From positions 1 through 64,000 of the forward strand of contig CAMLID010000004.1 in the NCBI GenBank assembly GCA_946480055.1: 64,000 nt of DNA, given 5' to 3'. The number at the start of each line of letters is the position of its first letter. Position 1 is the stretch's first letter. Origin of the DNA: an uncultured Lysobacter sp. GTDB lineage: Bacteria; Pseudomonadota; Gammaproteobacteria; Xanthomonadales; Xanthomonadaceae. The notes beneath the pieces are model-generated. The model was not told where the DNA came from, searched no databases, and saw nothing but the letters and a program-made list of their open reading frames with translations. Of this stretch, positions 1-9,003 are shown one piece after another. The translations under genes were made by a program, and so were the position numbers.

Positions 1-1
1 C

Positions 2-697
2 GAGGCGGTGTCGGTGGCGGCGCAGGAATCGCACAAGCCGCAGCGCGACCTGCCGATCGGCATGCTGCTGTCGCTGGCGATCTGCACCGTGCTCTACATC
101 GCCATGGCCGCGATCATGACCGGTCTGGTGCCCTACACCCAGCTGGGCACCGACGAGCCGGTGGTGACCGCGGTCGCGGCGCATCCGCAACTGGGCTGGC
201 TGCGCGTGGTGGTCGAGATCGGCGCCCTGATCGGCCTGTCCTCGGTGGTGCTGGTGATGATCATCGGCCAGCCGCGCATCTTCATGATCATGGGCCGCGA
301 CGGCCTGCTGCCGCCGGTGTTCACCAAGATCCACCCGGTCTACCGCACCCCGCACATCAACACCGTCATCACCGGTATCGGCATCGCCGTGCTGGCGGCG
401 CTGTTCCCGCTGGACGTATTGGGCGAGCTGACCTCTATGGGCACCCTGATCGCATTCGCCGCGGTCTGCGCCGGCGTGCTGATCCTGCGCCGCACCCAGC
501 CCGACCTGCCGCGGCCGTTCAAGATCCCGTTCGCCTGGCTGATCTGCCTGGCCGGCATCTTCAGCTGCCTGGCGCTGCTGTCGACCATGACCGCGCACAA
601 CTGGTTCCTGATGGCGGTCTGGACCGCGATCGGCTTCCTGATCTACTTCCTGTACGGCATCCGCCACAGCCGCCTGCGCGCGGCGTCGGGGCGCTGA
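2..697 (+). CDS. APC-family amino acid permease, C-terminal part (5' end outside window)
   Basis: C-terminal ~231 residues of an inner-membrane amino acid transporter; the reading frame is open to the window edge, so the true start lies upstream and the in-frame GTG at 8 is not taken as the start. The motif AVSVAAQESHKPQRDLPIG is the conserved cytoplasmic loop of cationic-amino-acid-transporter (CAT/YfnA-like) members of the APC superfamily. It is followed by about six hydrophobic helices and a loop with GRDGLLPPVF and KIHPVYRTP, also typical of the family. The substrate cannot be told from this part. A perfect GC-rich hairpin follows the stop codon. Confidence 0.85.
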   Translation, partial: EAVSVAAQESHKPQRDLPIGMLLSLAICTVLYIAMAAIMTGLVPYTQLGTDEPVVTAVAAHPQLGWLRVVVEIGALIGLSSVVLVMIIGQPRIFMIMGRDGLLPPVFTKIHPVYRTPHINTVITGIGIAVLAALFPLDVLGELTSMGTLIAFAAVCAGVLILRRTQPDLPRPFKIPFAWLICLAGIFSCLALLSTMTAHNWFLMAVWTAIGFLIYFLYGIRHSRLRAASGR

Positions 698-702
698 GCC
701 CG

Positions 703-725
703 GGCGGGCGGCCGCGCCGCCCGCC
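703..725. terminator. GC-rich hairpin after the permease gene
   Basis: A perfect 10-bp stem (GGCGGGCGGC at 703-712 pairing with 716-725) closes a 3-nt loop six bases after the permease stop. There is no T-run, so it is either a weak intrinsic terminator or a 3'-end stabilising hairpin. Its right arm runs into the tandem repeat that follows. Confidence 0.4.
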
Positions 726-840
726 TCATGAACCCTCGCGGCTGGGCCGCCCACCTCATGAACCCTCGCGGCTGGGCCGCCCACCTCATGAACCCTCGCG
801 GCTGGGCCGCCCGCCTCATGAACCATCGCGGGCGGTCCGA
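721..840. repeat. 30-bp tandem repeat, four units
   Basis: Units start at 721, 751, 781 and 811. The first three are nearly identical (CCNCCTCATGAACCCTCGCG then GCTGGGCCGC) and the fourth has diverged. Each unit contains ATG and encodes a ten-residue MNPRGWAAHL-like repeat in one frame; that frame stays open to 916, where its TGA overlaps the mtnB ATG (ATGA). I do not call this ORF a gene because it has no ribosome binding site and is made only of the repeat plus a short tail. Confidence 0.85.
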
Positions 841-912
841 CGCCGCCCGCCGATACGCTGCGTTGCCCCCCGTGGACACGCCGCCGACGCGCAGAATTTG
901 TAAACTGGCGCC

Positions 913-1551
913 ATGAGCGCCGCCCTGCCCTACGACCCGCAACGCCTGGCCCACTGCGCCGGCGAGATCATCGTCAACGTCCGCGAGCTGTCCGCGCGCG
1001 GCTGGACGCCCGCCACCAGCAGCAATTTCTCGCGCCGGATCGACGAGCGCCACGCGGCGATCACCGTCTCCGGCCGCGACAAGGGCCGTCTGACCGAATC
1101 CGACATCATGGTCGTGGATCTGGAGGGCGAGCCGGTCGCGACCAGCCATCGGCCCTCGGCCGAAACCCTGCTGCACACCCAGCTGTACAAGCGCTTCCCC
1201 GAGATCGGCTGCGTCCTGCACACCCATTCGCAGACCCAGACCGTGGCCTCGCGCCTGTACGCCGGCATGGGCCACGTGCACCTGGAAGGCTACGAACTGT
1301 TGAAAGCCTTTTCCGGCAACACCACCCACGAAATGGTCGTGGAGCTGCCGGTGCTGCCGAACACGCAGGACATGCACACCCTCGCCGCCCAGGTCGACGC
1401 CCTGCTCGACCGTCAGGACATGTGGGGCTATCTGATCGACGGCCACGGCTTGTACGCCTGGGGCCGCGACATGCCCGAGGCGAGGCGCCACCTGGAGGCG
1501 TTCGAGTTCCTGCTCGGATGCGAATTGGAACTGAGGAGACTGCAGCGATGA
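913..1551 (+). CDS. mtnB: Methylthioribulose-1-phosphate dehydratase MtnB
   Basis: Cytoplasmic zinc enzyme of the methionine salvage pathway; it dehydrates 5-methylthioribulose-1-phosphate to the diketo compound used by MtnC. The 212-residue product is a class II aldolase-fold protein of normal length. Visible motifs are ATSSNFSRR (35-42), SGRDKGRL (53-60), the zinc ligands HTH at 103-105, LEGYE (124-128) and a third histidine in DGHG (~178). Its stop overlaps the mtnD start as ATGA, so the two are translationally coupled. The start at 913 follows a TTTGTAAACT stretch without a clear Shine-Dalgarno sequence; a leaderless or weakly initiated message is possible. mtnC lies about 9.5 kb downstream instead of adjacent. 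Confidence 0.95.
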   Translation: MSAALPYDPQRLAHCAGEIIVNVRELSARGWTPATSSNFSRRIDERHAAITVSGRDKGRLTESDIMVVDLEGEPVATSHRPSAETLLHTQLYKRFPEIGCVLHTHSQTQTVASRLYAGMGHVHLEGYELLKAFSGNTTHEMVVELPVLPNTQDMHTLAAQVDALLDRQDMWGYLIDGHGLYAWGRDMPEARRHLEAFEFLLGCELELRRLQR

Positions 1552-2105
1552 GCCGTCTGCGCATATTCGACGAAGACGACGCCGGCACCCCGCGCGTCAG
1601 CACCGCCGACCGCGCCGAGATCGCGCGCGAACTGAGCCGCATCGGCGTCGGTTTCGAACAATGGCAGGCCAACCGGCCGGTCGTGCCCGGCGACGCGCCG
1701 GAAGCGATCATGGACGCCTACCGCGCCGACATCGACCGCATCGTCGCCGAACGCGGGTTCAAGACCGTCGACGTGGTCAGCATCGCGCCGGACAACCCGC
1801 AGCGCGAGACCATGCGCCACAAGTTCCTCGACGAGCATTACCACAAGGAAGACGAGGTCCGTTTCTTCGTCGCCGGCTCCGGCCTGTTCACCCTGCACGT
1901 CGACGCCGGCGTGTACGAGATCAAGTGCGAGCAAGGCGACTTGATCTCGGTGCCGGACAGCACCCTGCACTGGTTCGACATGGGCCCGGAGCCCAGCTTC
2001 GTTGCGATCCGCTTCTTCACCGAGCCGGACGGCTGGGTCGGCCATTTCACCGGCACCGACATCGCCCAGCGCTTTCCGCGCTACGAGAAGGGCCAGGCGG
2101 CCTGA
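1548..2105 (+). CDS. mtnD: Acireductone dioxygenase MtnD
   Basis: Cupin metalloenzyme converting acireductone plus O2 to 2-keto-4-methylthiobutyrate and formate (Fe form) in methionine salvage. The ATG at 1548 is chosen because it overlaps the mtnB stop (ATGA) and is preceded by GAGGAG at 1533; it gives 185 residues, the usual length. Metal ligands line up with the Klebsiella enzyme: H97 and H99 in HYHKEDE, E103, and H141 in LHWF. A perfect hairpin follows at 2154-2179, between this gene and the convergent semialdehyde dehydrogenase gene. Confidence 0.95.
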   Translation: MSRLRIFDEDDAGTPRVSTADRAEIARELSRIGVGFEQWQANRPVVPGDAPEAIMDAYRADIDRIVAERGFKTVDVVSIAPDNPQRETMRHKFLDEHYHKEDEVRFFVAGSGLFTLHVDAGVYEIKCEQGDLISVPDSTLHWFDMGPEPSFVAIRFFTEPDGWVGHFTGTDIAQRFPRYEKGQAA

Positions 2106-2153
2106 GTTAGCCCGCGGACGCGATCCGATCGCGCCCGCTGCCCGCCGCTTACC

Positions 2154-2179
2154 GACGCAAGCCTCCTCAGGCTTGCGTC
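2154..2179. terminator. Bidirectional hairpin between mtnD and the convergent dehydrogenase gene
   Basis: GACGCAAGCC (2154-2163) pairs perfectly with GGCTTGCGTC (2170-2179) around a 6-nt loop. The loop contains the stop codon of the minus-strand gene. There is no T-tract; the position between two converging genes suggests a shared transcription end. Confidence 0.5.
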
Positions 2180-3735
2180 CACGTCCCGTCGATCTGCCGC
2201 CACACGCCGCCCGGATTGGCGTCGCGCAATTCCAGCGGCAGACGGTCGTCACGGACCTGGTCGTAGCACTGCAGCGCAGCGAAACGCCGGACCGAAGCAG
2301 GCATGCCCACCGAAGTGAAACCGGCGTTGCCGGTGCTCGGATAGGGACCACCGTGCTGCATCGCCGCGCTGACCGCCACGCCGGTGGGCCACTTGTCGGC
2401 GATCAAGCGACCCACGCGCGGACGCAGCACCTCCGCGATCCGCGACCACAAGGCATCGTCGCTACCGTCCTGCGCAGCATGCAAGGTGCCGGTGAGGTTG
2501 CCCTCGAACACTGCGGCCACCGCGACCATCGCGTCGTCGCCATCGACACGCACCAGCAAGGCCACGGGTCCGAAGGCCTCGCTCTGCAGCGCCTGGGCGT
2601 TGCGCATGAATGTCGACGCATCCACGCCGAGCAGGCTCGGCGCGTAGCGATAACCCGGACCGGATGCAGCGGCCGCGCCCGCCAGCACCTGCGCGCCGGC
2701 GGCGCGCAAGGCATCGACCGAATCGGCCAGATGCCGCTGCCCGCTGCTGGAAAACAGCACCATCGGCGAGGCAGCGGCGAAGTGCGCGCTGGCCGCCGCG
2801 ACGAAAGCGTCGCCTGCTTCGCCAGCCGGCACCACCACCACGCCGGGATTGGTGCAGAACTGGCCGCTGCCCATGGTGCAGGACGCGAAGAACTCCTGCG
2901 CCAGCGCCACCCCGCGCTCCGCGACGACGCCGGGCAGCACGAACACCGGGTTCACGCTCGACATCTCCGCATAGATCGGGATGCCGGCACCGTCGGCGGC
3001 GGCCTTCAGCGCCAGGCCGCCACCACGGCTGCCGGTGAAGCCGATCGCGCCGACGCGACTGTCGCCGGCCAGCGCCAGCCCGAGCGAGCTGTCGAAGTCG
3101 TAGAGCAACTGCACCGCGGCGCTCGGCAAGCCGGCTTCGAGCAAGGCTTTGTGCGCGATACGCGCCAGACACTGACTGGTGGCCGGATGCGCGGGATGCG
3201 CCTTGGCGATCACCGGGTTGCGTGCGGCGATGGCGGAGGCGAAATCGCTGCCGCCGATGGCGTTGAACGCGAACGGGAAATTGTTCGGGCCGAACACCAG
3301 CACCGGCTTGCGCAGCGGCGCGTAGTGCGCGCGCAACCCGGCCTGCGTGTCGATGACCGGATGGGTCCAGGCATAGCTGCGCACCGCCTTCGCGGCCTGG
3401 CGCAGTTGCCCGGTGGTGCGCGGCAGCTCCACCCCGGCCAGGCGCGGCGTGGCGGGCAACGCGGTTTCCGCATGCGCGGTGGCCACCAGTTGCTCCGCGG
3501 CCGCCTCGATGCCGGCCGCGTAGCGCTCGAGGAAATCGGCGATGCGTTCGACCGGTGCCGCCGCCAGCGCAGCGGCGACGGCAGCGGCGGCCGAGACCGC
3601 GAGCTCGAGGTCCTGGCGGCCCGAACGCGGGAACTCCGGACCGATCGCCTCGCCCGTGGTGGGATCGTGCGCGCGGAAACTACCGGTGTTCTCCAGGCTG
3701 GCCCGCCACTCGCCCGCTATCAGGATCTGTTCCAT
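2167..3735 (-). CDS. Alpha-ketoglutaric semialdehyde (2,5-dioxovalerate) dehydrogenase
   Basis: NAD(P)-dependent aldehyde dehydrogenase of 522 residues, proposed to carry out the last step of hydroxyproline catabolism, oxidising alpha-ketoglutarate semialdehyde to 2-oxoglutarate. ALDH features are GPNNFPFAFN (149-158), GFTGS (232-236), the general base E257 in AEMSS and the catalytic C294 in GSGQFCTNPG; the last motif is typical of the KGSADH branch. The ATG at 3735 is supported by GGTGAGGTGAAGA just upstream. It is the third gene of a minus-strand run after the epimerase and deaminase (gap 83 bp). The activity is inferred from family plus context; arabinate or glucarate catabolism use the same enzyme class, but no such genes are near. 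Confidence 0.88.
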   Translation of the reverse strand: MEQILIAGEWRASLENTGSFRAHDPTTGEAIGPEFPRSGRQDLELAVSAAAAVAAALAAAPVERIADFLERYAAGIEAAAEQLVATAHAETALPATPRLAGVELPRTTGQLRQAAKAVRSYAWTHPVIDTQAGLRAHYAPLRKPVLVFGPNNFPFAFNAIGGSDFASAIAARNPVIAKAHPAHPATSQCLARIAHKALLEAGLPSAAVQLLYDFDSSLGLALAGDSRVGAIGFTGSRGGGLALKAAADGAGIPIYAEMSSVNPVFVLPGVVAERGVALAQEFFASCTMGSGQFCTNPGVVVVPAGEAGDAFVAAASAHFAAASPMVLFSSSGQRHLADSVDALRAAGAQVLAGAAAASGPGYRYAPSLLGVDASTFMRNAQALQSEAFGPVALLVRVDGDDAMVAVAAVFEGNLTGTLHAAQDGSDDALWSRIAEVLRPRVGRLIADKWPTGVAVSAAMQHGGPYPSTGNAGFTSVGMPASVRRFAALQCYDQVRDDRLPLELRDANPGGVWRQIDGTWTQA

Positions 3736-3818
3736 TCTTCACCTCACCCGGATCGTGCAGCGCCGCTCGCGCGACGACAGGCTCGTTGCATGCATGCTGA
3801 ATCCTGACGCGACCGGAA

Positions 3819-4724
3819 TCAAAGCTTCGGTCGCGAGGCGATAGCCGCGTCGATCACTTTCAACGCAGCTTCGCGCTCGGCGCCTTCCACCACCATTCGC
3901 GGTGCGCGCACGCGTTCGTTGCCCATGTCCACGCGCTGCTGCATCAGCTTGATCAGCTGCACGAACTTGGGCACGGTGTCCATGCGCAGCAGCGGCAACA
4001 GCCAGGCATACAGTTCCAGCGCCGCCTTGGAGCCGCTGTCGCGCGCGAGTTCGAACACTCGCACCGATTCCTCGGGGAAGGCGTTGACCACACCCGCGAT
4101 CCAGCCCACCGCGCCCATCGACACGCCTTCGACGATCGCATCGTCCATGCCCACCATCAGCTCCAGACGATCGCCGACCAGGGCCTGGATCGCGGCGAAG
4201 CGGCGGATGTCGCAGGACGACTCCTTCACTGCCTGCAACTGTGGATAGGCCGCGGCCAGCTCGGCGATGTGTTCCGGAGTGAAGTCGGTCTTGTAGGCGA
4301 CCGGATTGTTGTACAGAAGTACCGGCAGCTGGGTGGCTTCGAGAATGGCGCGCATGTGCGCACCCATCTCGCGCCAATCGGTGGAGTACACGTAAGGCGG
4401 CAGCGCCATCAGGCCGCCGCAGCCGAGCCGCTGCGCATCCTGGGCCAGGCGCACGGCCTCGGCGGTGGACAGCGCGGCGATGCCGGGAATCACCGGCGCG
4501 CGATCGCCGAGCGCTTCCACCAGGGTCTGGATGATCGCGAGCTTTTCGTCGTACGAAAGCGTGGCGCCTTCGCCCAGCGAACCCAGCGGCACGATGCCGG
4601 TGCAGCCGGCGTCGATCAGGCGTCGGGCGTGCGAGGCCAGGAAGGCGTGATCGACTTCGCCGTTGGCGGTGAAGGGCGTGGTGATGGCGGGTACGACGCC
4701 GCGCCAGAAGGTAGCGTTGCTCAT
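3819..4724 (-). CDS. 1-pyrroline-4-hydroxy-2-carboxylate deaminase (DHDPS/NAL family)
   Basis: 301-residue TIM-barrel lyase of the dihydrodipicolinate synthase superfamily. In this setting the likely role is deamination and dehydration of 1-pyrroline-4-hydroxy-2-carboxylate to alpha-ketoglutarate semialdehyde. Family residues visible: GSLGEGATL (48-56), the tyrosine in LLYNNP (Y138) and the Schiff-base lysine K167 in AVKESS. The ATG at 4724 begins MSNATFWRG, matching the family N-terminus; longer open frame upstream overlaps the epimerase gene and is not used. A true DapA would not be expected between an epimerase and a KGSADH, so context decides the call. Confidence 0.87.
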   Translation of the reverse strand: MSNATFWRGVVPAITTPFTANGEVDHAFLASHARRLIDAGCTGIVPLGSLGEGATLSYDEKLAIIQTLVEALGDRAPVIPGIAALSTAEAVRLAQDAQRLGCGGLMALPPYVYSTDWREMGAHMRAILEATQLPVLLYNNPVAYKTDFTPEHIAELAAAYPQLQAVKESSCDIRRFAAIQALVGDRLELMVGMDDAIVEGVSMGAVGWIAGVVNAFPEESVRVFELARDSGSKAALELYAWLLPLLRMDTVPKFVQLIKLMQQRVDMGNERVRAPRMVVEGAEREAALKVIDAAIASRPKL

Positions 4725-4774
4725 GCGATCTAGGTCCGTTGCGATGGGAATGGAAAACCGGTGAAGCAGGAAGG

Positions 4775-5776
4775 TCAGGCCTGGATGCCCCAGGCGAAGG
4801 GATCGTCGTCCTCGATCAGCAGCCGGCCTTCGCCCATCAGGTGCGCGCGGCCGCTGATGCGCGGGCGGATGCGCTCGATCAGCAGCTGGCCTCCGCCCAA
4901 CTGATGGGCATTGCCGCTGGCGCGGCCGTGTTCGGCCAGCGTGTAGCTGCCTTCGAACACGCTGCCGAGCACGCTCTCGATGCGGATCACGGCGTCCGGC
5001 GCCAACGCGCCGTCGGCCGCCAGGCAGGCGAGCTTGGCTGAGAAGCCGGTGCCGCAGGGCGAGCGGTCGTAGGCCAGGCCCGGACACAGCACGAAATTGC
5101 GCAGCACGACGTCGGCGCTCAGCGCCGGGCCGTTGAGCTCGATATGGTCGATTTCGGCGCCGTCCGCGCCGCGCACGTCGGCCGCGATCAGCGCCTTGCG
5201 GATCGCTTCGGTGTAGCGGGTCAGCTCGCGCCAATGCGGCAGATCCAGCGGGAACGGGCTGTCCTTGCTGATGAAGAACCAGTTGCCGCCCCAGGCCACA
5301 TCGCCGCGCACGCGGCCGAACTCCGGCACCTCGACCACGATGTCCTGGGCCAGGCGGTAACTCTCGACGTTGTCGATCGACACGCGACCGTCTTCGTGCA
5401 GTTCCGCTACCACCGTACCCACAGGCGTGTCGATCGCATGCCGTCCGGGCCCGATCCGGCCCAGGTGCGCCAGCGTCCGCACCAGGCCGATGGTGCCGTG
5501 ACCGCACATGCCCAGGCAGCCGACGTTGTTGAAGAAGATCACCGAAGCCACCGATCCGGTTTCCACCGGCGGCAGCAGCAATGCGCCGACCATGGTGTCG
5601 GATCCGCGCGGCTCGCAGGCCACCGCGCGACGCCAATGGTCGTGGGCGCTGCCGAACAGCGCGCGACGTTCGGCCAGGGTGCCGTCGCCCAGGTCTGGCG
5701 CGCCGGAAAGTACCACCCGGGTCGGTTCGCCGCCGGTATGAGAGTCGATGAAGGCTATGGTCTGCATGGCGCTCAT
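4775..5776 (-). CDS. 4-hydroxyproline 2-epimerase (proline racemase family)
   Basis: Cofactor-independent epimerase interconverting trans-4-hydroxy-L-proline and cis-4-hydroxy-D-proline, the entry step of the pathway. The protein (333 residues from the ATG at 5776; an ATG at 5767 gives 330) starts with the family signature [11 protein letters not shown]. It has both catalytic cysteines: C91 in GMCGHGTIG and C241 in DRSPCGTG. No strong ribosome binding site separates the two starts. It is the first gene of the minus-strand operon epimerase-deaminase-dehydrogenase, and is divergent (73 bp) from the AraC-type regulator. Confidence 0.92.
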   Translation of the reverse strand: MSAMQTIAFIDSHTGGEPTRVVLSGAPDLGDGTLAERRALFGSAHDHWRRAVACEPRGSDTMVGALLLPPVETGSVASVIFFNNVGCLGMCGHGTIGLVRTLAHLGRIGPGRHAIDTPVGTVVAELHEDGRVSIDNVESYRLAQDIVVEVPEFGRVRGDVAWGGNWFFISKDSPFPLDLPHWRELTRYTEAIRKALIAADVRGADGAEIDHIELNGPALSADVVLRNFVLCPGLAYDRSPCGTGFSAKLACLAADGALAPDAVIRIESVLGSVFEGSYTLAEHGRASGNAHQLGGGQLLIERIRPRISGRAHLMGEGRLLIEDDDPFAWGIQA

Positions 5777-5849
5777 CGTCCGTCGCGCGGGACCGCCGGG
5801 TCTAGCCGGCATCCCAGCCGACCGATGCGGAAATCAGCATAATCGGTCC

Positions 5850-6584
5850 ATGCACGATAGCCCGCCCACCTTGATCGACGCCAACGAATTGCAGGCCCTG
5901 CTCGACGCAGTGCCGGACATCGTTTTCTTCGTCAAGGACAATACCGGACGCTACACCCACGCCAATCTGACCCTGGTGCGGCGGCTGGGATTAGCCAAGC
6001 GCGCAGACGTCGTCGGTCGCAGCGTGGACGAAGTGTTTCCGCCCAAGCTCGGCAGCCGTTACGCCGCGCAGGACCGTCGCGTGCTGGCCGGCCAGCGCAT
6101 TCACGACCAGCTCGAAATGCACATCTTCCCGAACCGCGTGGCCGGCTGGTGCCTGACCAGCAAGCGTCCGCTGATCAGCGACGACCGGATCGTTGGCTTG
6201 ATCGGAATTTCGCGCGACCTCGCCCAGCCCGACGGCCGCCATCCGGGCTACGACCGCCTGCGCAACGTACTCGACCATCTGGAAAGCCATTTCGACGAAC
6301 CGGTGCGGATGCAGGCGCTGGCCGATCTGGCCGGATTGTCCCTGTCGCAGTTGGAGCGGCAGTTCCGCCGCGTGTTCCAGCTCAGTCCGCAGCAGTGGCT
6401 CACTCGCTTGCGCATCGAGGCCGCGATGCAGCGTCTGCGCGGACCCGATACCATCGCCGCGATCGGCCATGCCTGCGGCTTCACCGACCAGAGCGCGTTC
6501 GCACGTCAGTTCAAGGCGACCGTCGGCATCACTCCGCGGAACTATCGGAAGCTGCACCCGATCGGCTCCGTCGAGCCGACATGA
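5850..6584 (+). CDS. AraC-family regulator with N-terminal PAS domain
   Basis: 244-residue DNA-binding protein. Residues ~10-125 form a PAS domain (ALLDAVPDIVFFVKDNTGRY, then VVGRSVDEVF and GLIGISRD). The C-terminal ~100 residues contain two AraC helix-turn-helix units (MQALADLAGLSLSQLERQFR and IAAIGHACGFTDQSAFARQFK). It is transcribed away from the epimerase operon, so it is the likely regulator of hydroxyproline use, with the PAS domain as the presumed ligand site (inference). CATAAT at 5838-5843 lies only 7 bp before the ATG and would fit a leaderless transcript. Its last 56 bp overlap the 3' end of the convergent permease gene. Confidence 0.88.
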   Translation: MHDSPPTLIDANELQALLDAVPDIVFFVKDNTGRYTHANLTLVRRLGLAKRADVVGRSVDEVFPPKLGSRYAAQDRRVLAGQRIHDQLEMHIFPNRVAGWCLTSKRPLISDDRIVGLIGISRDLAQPDGRHPGYDRLRNVLDHLESHFDEPVRMQALADLAGLSLSQLERQFRRVFQLSPQQWLTRLRIEAAMQRLRGPDTIAAIGHACGFTDQSAFARQFKATVGITPRNYRKLHPIGSVEPT

Positions 6585-7434
6585 GCATCTGCGCCGCGGC
6601 GATCAGCACCACCACCAGCACCAGCCAGCGCAGCCAGATCACCGGCAGCGACTTGACCACGAACGCGGCGATCAACACGCCCGGAATACCGCCCAGGGTC
6701 AGGCCCAGCGCCGCACGCAAGTCGTAGCGTCCGGCGCGAACGAAGGCGCCGCCGCCTACCGGCATCAGGAAGGCGCAGGCTCCCATCATGATCGGGAACG
6801 CCGCCAGCGGACTCATGCCGAGCAGGCTCACCAGGATCAGGCAGGGCGCGTACAGCCCGATCCCGAGCATCATCAACGCGCCCAGCACGAAACTCGCCGC
6901 GACCGCGAACGCCAGCGTCGCACCCTGCAGGCCCTGCGCATCGCCGCCGCCGGGCAGCCACTCCAGGTTGGTCGCCAGGAACAATGCAGCGGCGACCAGC
7001 AACGCCACACCCATGCCGATCTGGATCGCGCGCCGCGGCAACCGCGTCACCACACCCACGCCGATCCAGGCGCCCGCGACCGAGGCCGCGATCATGCTGG
7101 CCAAAGTGACGAAATCCACCGTCACCACCGCGATGAAGATCAGCGCCTGCGCGACCGTGGGCAGCGCGTGACCTGCGTTCAAGGTGCCGGGAATGTCCTC
7201 GTCGGCGACCCGGCCGCGCAGCTTGAAGATCGCCGTGGTGGTGGCGAACGAGCCGATGCCGAGGGTGTCGAAGAAGTTGGCCACAAAACCCGTCGACCAG
7301 TCGCCGGCGCTGGGGCGTGGCGATACTGCGCCGGTCGCGGCGCATCGGCGGCGCTCGATCGTCCACCAGCGCGCAGCGTAGGCCAGCGCCAGGGCCGCGA
7401 GCGCCGACAGCAGGAGCAGGGGCCCGACGCTCAT
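6529..7434 (-). CDS. TauE/SafE-family membrane permease
   Basis: 301-residue polytopic inner-membrane protein with about eight hydrophobic helices. It carries the family's glycine-rich motifs in two halves (FVANFFDTLGIGSFATT near the N-terminus, LGGIPGVLIAAFVVKSL near the C-terminus). TauE/SafE proteins (DUF81) are commonly annotated as sulfite/organosulfonate exporters, but substrates are mostly unknown. The ATG at 7434 (MSVGPLLLLSAL) starts directly in the first helix; the longer frame adds an unlikely polar leader. It lies between the AraC regulator and the dehydrogenase gene of the hydroxyproline locus, so a role in moving pathway compounds is possible but unproven. Confidence 0.85.
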   Translation of the reverse strand: MSVGPLLLLSALAALALAYAARWWTIERRRCAATGAVSPRPSAGDWSTGFVANFFDTLGIGSFATTTAIFKLRGRVADEDIPGTLNAGHALPTVAQALIFIAVVTVDFVTLASMIAASVAGAWIGVGVVTRLPRRAIQIGMGVALLVAAALFLATNLEWLPGGGDAQGLQGATLAFAVAASFVLGALMMLGIGLYAPCLILVSLLGMSPLAAFPIMMGACAFLMPVGGGAFVRAGRYDLRAALGLTLGGIPGVLIAAFVVKSLPVIWLRWLVLVVVLIAAAQMLMSARRSRSGAASDSSAE

Positions 7435-7713
7435 GGCGCACCGCCCGCAAACCCGGGTATGGCCTGTCCAGCTGTTCCCATCGCATGCTCCCGAACCCCT
7501 GTTCACGCATCTTCGGTGCATGGCGTGGGCCTGGATTGGCCCGCTTCCGCGCCATGGATGCGGATTTTTGCGTAGTCGGCGAGCGTCCGTGGTGCCTAGG
7601 ATGGTGGCTCGAATCCGATGCCCAGGACCGCCCTTGATCCACCCATCGCCCGCGGCAGGCGCGACATCGACGCAGCGCGCACCATCGCCTCGTCGATGCC
7701 CGTGGCGCTACGC

Positions 7714-9003
7714 ATGAACACCCCGGACAGCCACGGCGGCCCCATCGCGGTGATCGGCGCCGGCGTCGTCGGTTGCGCCGTCGCTTATGCGCTGGCGCGC
7801 GAAGGCCGGCAGGTGCTGCTGATCGACCGGGCCGCGCCCGGCGTGGCCGGCGCGTCCTACGGCAACGTCGGGCACCTAGCCACGGAACTGGTCGAACCCC
7901 TGCCCTCGCCCGGACTGTTGTTCGGCTTCTGGCGCGAGCTGTACGCACTGGGCGGACCGTTGGACGTGCCGCTGCGGCGGTTGGGCGCGTTCGCGCCCTG
8001 GGCGCGGCGTTTCGCGGTGGCCGCGTTCCGGCGCCACGCCCACACCCAACATCTGGCGCCGCTGGTGCGACCGGCCGGCGCGGCCTATGCGCAGCTGCTT
8101 GCGGAGATCGGTCGCGAGGATCTGCTGCGACGCAACGGCCACTACCAATTCTGGCTGAGCGCGAAGGGCGCCGCCCAGGCGACGGCCGAGGCGCGGCACA
8201 TGCAGGCGCTGTGCATTCCGACCGTGCCGGTGGCGCCGGAGGTGCTCGCGAATGTGCGTACGGCGGCCGGCGCGCAGCATGCCGCCGGCCTCTGGTTTCC
8301 CGAGAGCGGGCATATGCTCGATCCGCAAGCCGTGTGCCAGGCGCTCGCGCATGCGGCCGCAGCGCGCGGCGCGGAGCTGCGGCAGCTCACGGTGCGATCG
8401 CTCGAACCGGAAGGCGAGCGCATCGCGATAACCACCGCCGACGAACGCTTCACCGTACCCGCGGCCGTGGTCTGCGCAGGAGCCTGGTCGGCACCGCTGC
8501 TGGCGCCGTTCGGCCTGCACGCGCCGCTGGAAGCCGCCTACGGCTACCACGTCGAACTGCCCGACGAAGCGGCCTATGTCGACGCACCGGCGCTGTACGT
8601 GGATCAGAAGATCCTGGTGACGCCGATGCGCGGACGCCTGCGCGCCTCGGGCTACATGGAATTCGGCGGATTGGATGGCGCGCCGGATCCGCGCAAGCCC
8701 GCGCGCTTGCGCAGCCAACTCGCCGCGCTGGGGTATCGCTGCGCGGCCGATGGCCCGAGTTGGCGCGGGCCGCGACCGGTGCTGCCCGACTACCTGCCCG
8801 GCATCGGCCGCGCACCGGGGCCCGCCCCGCTGTACTACGCCGTCGGCCACCAGCACCTGGGGCTGACCCTGGCGCCGGCGACGGCGGACCTGGTCGCCGA
8901 CCTGGTCGCCGCACGCACGCCGCGCCAGGACCTGAAACCGTTCGATCTCTCGCGGTTCGGGTCGCCGAGCCGCCAACGCCTTTCGACCCGAGCAACGCCA
9001 TGA
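7714..9003 (+). CDS. FAD-dependent D-hydroxyproline dehydrogenase (DAO family)
   Basis: 429-residue flavoprotein of the D-amino acid oxidase family. Dinucleotide fold IAVIGAGVVGCAVAYALAR (residues 11-29) and the following LLIDR acidic/arginine end bind FAD; near the C-terminus YAVGHQHLGLTLAP is the conserved second FAD/active-site segment. In this cluster it should oxidise cis-4-hydroxy-D-proline to 1-pyrroline-4-hydroxy-2-carboxylate, the one step missing from the minus-strand operon. The start is uncertain: ATG at 7714 is placed just before the fold, ATG at 7696 adds six residues, and neither has a good Shine-Dalgarno. The stop overlaps the next gene (ATGA). Confidence 0.85.
   Translation: MNTPDSHGGPIAVIGAGVVGCAVAYALAREGRQVLLIDRAAPGVAGASYGNVGHLATELVEPLPSPGLLFGFWRELYALGGPLDVPLRRLGAFAPWARRFAVAAFRRHAHTQHLAPLVRPAGAAYAQLLAEIGREDLLRRNGHYQFWLSAKGAAQATAEARHMQALCIPTVPVAPEVLANVRTAAGAQHAAGLWFPESGHMLDPQAVCQALAHAAAARGAELRQLTVRSLEPEGERIAITTADERFTVPAAVVCAGAWSAPLLAPFGLHAPLEAAYGYHVELPDEAAYVDAPALYVDQKILVTPMRGRLRASGYMEFGGLDGAPDPRKPARLRSQLAALGYRCAADGPSWRGPRPVLPDYLPGIGRAPGPAPLYYAVGHQHLGLTLAPATADLVADLVAARTPRQDLKPFDLSRFGSPSRQRLSTRATP

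Noticed and set aside
728..916. 62-codon frame made of the tandem repeat as a protein gene
   Set aside because: No ribosome binding site, no homologous domain; kept only as an observation because its stop overlaps the mtnB start.
3819..4724. Dihydrodipicolinate synthase (DapA) call
   Set aside because: Same fold and Schiff-base lysine, but its place between 4-hydroxyproline epimerase and KGSADH fits the pyrroline-hydroxycarboxylate deaminase role far better.
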